Assembly (NCBI GenBank): GCA_020024255.1
Contig: JAHHTX010000097.1
Coordinates: 1-5,501 of the forward strand
Origin: Anaerotignum sp.
GTDB lineage: Bacteria; Bacillota; Clostridia; Lachnospirales; Anaerotignaceae
Reading direction: 5' to 3'
DNA: 5,501 nt
Shown: positions 4,144-5,501 of the stretch, piece by piece
Layout of the letters: every line of letters starts with the position of its first letter
Position numbering within the stretch: position 1 is the first letter of the stretch
Translations under genes and position numbers: made by a program
Notes under the pieces: model-generated
What the model saw: the letters and a program-made list of their open reading frames with translations, nothing else
What the model was told of the DNA's origin: nothing
Database searches by the model: none

Positions 4144-5448
4144 ATGAAAGAGTATAAAACACAGATGGAAGCAGCAAGAAAAGGAATTGTAACAGAAGAA
4201 CTGAAAACAGCAGCCAAAAAGGAACATATGACACCGGAAGAGTTGCTGCCTTTGGTTGCAGAAGGAAAAGTGGTTATTTGTGCAAACAAAAACCATAAAT
4301 GTATTGATCCGGTTGCTATCGGTTCTATGCTGCAAACAAAAATCAATGTCAATCTGGGGGTTTCTAGGGACTGTAAGGATTATAACATTGAAATGAATAA
4401 AGTGATGGAAGCAGTGAATATGGGGGCACATGCTATTATGGATTTGTCCTCTCACGGAGATACCATTCCTTTTCGTAGAAAGCTGACCGCAGAATGTCCT
4501 GCCCTCATTGGTACGGTGCCGGTATACGATTCCGTTATTCATTATCAGCGGGATTTGGCAACACTGACAGCAAAAGACTTTATTGATGTAGTCAGACTTC
4601 ATGCAGAGGACGGTGTGGATTTTGTAACGCTGCACTGCGGAATTACGAGAAAAACCATTGATCAGATTAAAACACATAAAAGAAAAATGAATATCGTTTC
4701 CAGAGGTGGTTCTCTGGTGTTTGCATGGATGTGTATGACTGGAAACGAGAATCCATTTTATGAATATTATGATGAAATATTGGATATTTGCAGAGAATAT
4801 GATGTAACCATTTCTCTTGGCGATGCTTGCCGTCCCGGCTGTCTTGCAGATGCTACAGACGTATGCCAGATTGAAGAACTGGTGCGTCTTGGCGAACTGA
4901 CAAAACGTGCATGGGCAAAAGATGTACAGGTTATGGTGGAAGGACCGGGCCATGTGCCTATTGACCAGATTGCAGCCAATATGAAGGTACAGCAGACTAT
5001 TTGTAATGGGGCACCCTTCTATGTATTAGGGCCTATTGTAACAGACATTGCTCCGGGATACGACCATATTACCGCAGCCATTGGTGGTGCGATTGCGGCA
5101 GCATCGGGTGCAGCTTTTCTCTGTTATGTGACACCGGCAGAGCATTTGGCATTGCCTAATGTAGAAGATGTAAAACAGGGTATTATTGCATCGAAGATTG
5201 CGGCACACGCAGCAGATATTGCAAAGGGTGTTCGTGGTGCAAGAGAAATAGATGATAAAATGGCAGATGCAAGACGTGCATTGGATTGGGAAAAACAGTG
5301 GGAATGTGCAATGGATCCTGAAACGGCAAAAGCCATTCGTGCTGACCGTTCTCCGGAACATGACGATACCTGTTCTATGTGCGGCAAGTTCTGTGCAGTC
5401 AGAAGTATGAACAAAGCATTGTCTGGTGAATACATTGATATTCTTTAA
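4144..5448 (+). CDS. thiC: Phosphomethylpyrimidine synthase ThiC (HMP-P synthase)
   Basis: Encodes a complete 434-residue cytosolic enzyme that rearranges aminoimidazole ribotide into hydroxymethylpyrimidine phosphate, the pyrimidine half of thiamine, by radical S-adenosylmethionine chemistry. Core motifs run in family order: NVNLGVSRD (68-76), MDLSSHGD (99-106), GTVPVYD (123-129), LHCGI (163-167), SRGGS (186-190), GDACRPG (226-232), VEGPGHVP (265-272) and DIAPGYDHI (301-309). The non-canonical C-terminal cluster motif CX2CX4C is C410, C413, C418. His270 and His334 match in motif and spacing the pair that binds the second metal in characterised ThiC. It lacks the N-terminal extension of the long proteobacterial and plant forms, as usual in clostridia. 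AGGAGG 7 nt upstream fixes the start. It is controlled by the TPP riboswitch at 3769-3851. Confidence 0.98.
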   Translation: MKEYKTQMEAARKGIVTEELKTAAKKEHMTPEELLPLVAEGKVVICANKNHKCIDPVAIGSMLQTKINVNLGVSRDCKDYNIEMNKVMEAVNMGAHAIMDLSSHGDTIPFRRKLTAECPALIGTVPVYDSVIHYQRDLATLTAKDFIDVVRLHAEDGVDFVTLHCGITRKTIDQIKTHKRKMNIVSRGGSLVFAWMCMTGNENPFYEYYDEILDICREYDVTISLGDACRPGCLADATDVCQIEELVRLGELTKRAWAKDVQVMVEGPGHVPIDQIAANMKVQQTICNGAPFYVLGPIVTDIAPGYDHITAAIGGAIAAASGAAFLCYVTPAEHLALPNVEDVKQGIIASKIAAHAADIAKGVRGAREIDDKMADARRALDWEKQWECAMDPETAKAIRADRSPEHDDTCSMCGKFCAVRSMNKALSGEYIDIL

Positions 5449-5501
5449 AAACAAAAGAAATTATCTTATATAAAAACATAAAAAACAGGCATATCCTATG
5501 A

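Noticed and set aside
4036..4953. 305-codon open frame antisense to thiC
   Set aside because: Shadow of the thiC codons, with a Cys/His/Phe-rich composition and no family likeness; thiC on the + strand is certain.

Overview
The window looks like a low-to-moderate GC Firmicutes chromosome, most likely a clostridial anaerobe of the Lachnospiraceae or Anaerotignum type. This is inferred from strong AGGAGG-type ribosome binding sites, a TTG start, a stand-alone ECF transporter substrate subunit, a short-form ThiC with a C-terminal CX2CX4C cluster motif, and a TPP riboswitch that ends in an intrinsic terminator. All five supported protein genes and the partial tRNA lie on the + strand. The species cannot be fixed from the sequence alone.

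Layout. Positions 1-49 are the 3' part of a tRNA-Val(UAC). A leader with a perfect 13-bp inverted repeat (179-229) precedes an ECF S-component gene (317-835). Next is a 592-bp stretch without a convincing gene. It holds a compact island of stem-loops (924-1211) whose two ends form a 47-nt imperfect inverted repeat, followed directly by a good promoter (1216-1244). Three co-oriented, closely spaced genes follow: mntP (manganese efflux), a PAP2-family phosphatase that probably starts at a TTG codon, and an AEC-family transporter. They are probably one operon with a leader of about 180 nt. After a 617-bp intergenic region comes thiC (4144-5448). Its control region is well resolved: a TTGACA-N17-TTTAAT promoter, a TPP aptamer, an intrinsic terminator, and then 232 nt of unexplained leader.

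How the parts fit. The thiC unit is a classic feedback loop: TPP binding should favour termination before thiC and shut off pyrimidine synthesis for thiamine. The S component belongs to the vitamin-uptake class and needs a shared EcfA/A'/T module that is not in this window. Its ligand could be a pyrimidine or pyridoxine-type compound, but the sequence does not settle this. The mntP, PAP2 and AEC genes all encode membrane proteins, and I see no established pathway linking them.

I see no complete new defence, mobile or biosynthetic system. The most unusual signals are the hairpin-dense, inverted-repeat-bounded island at 924-1211, the extra leader downstream of the thiC terminator, and the long hairpin in front of the S-component gene.
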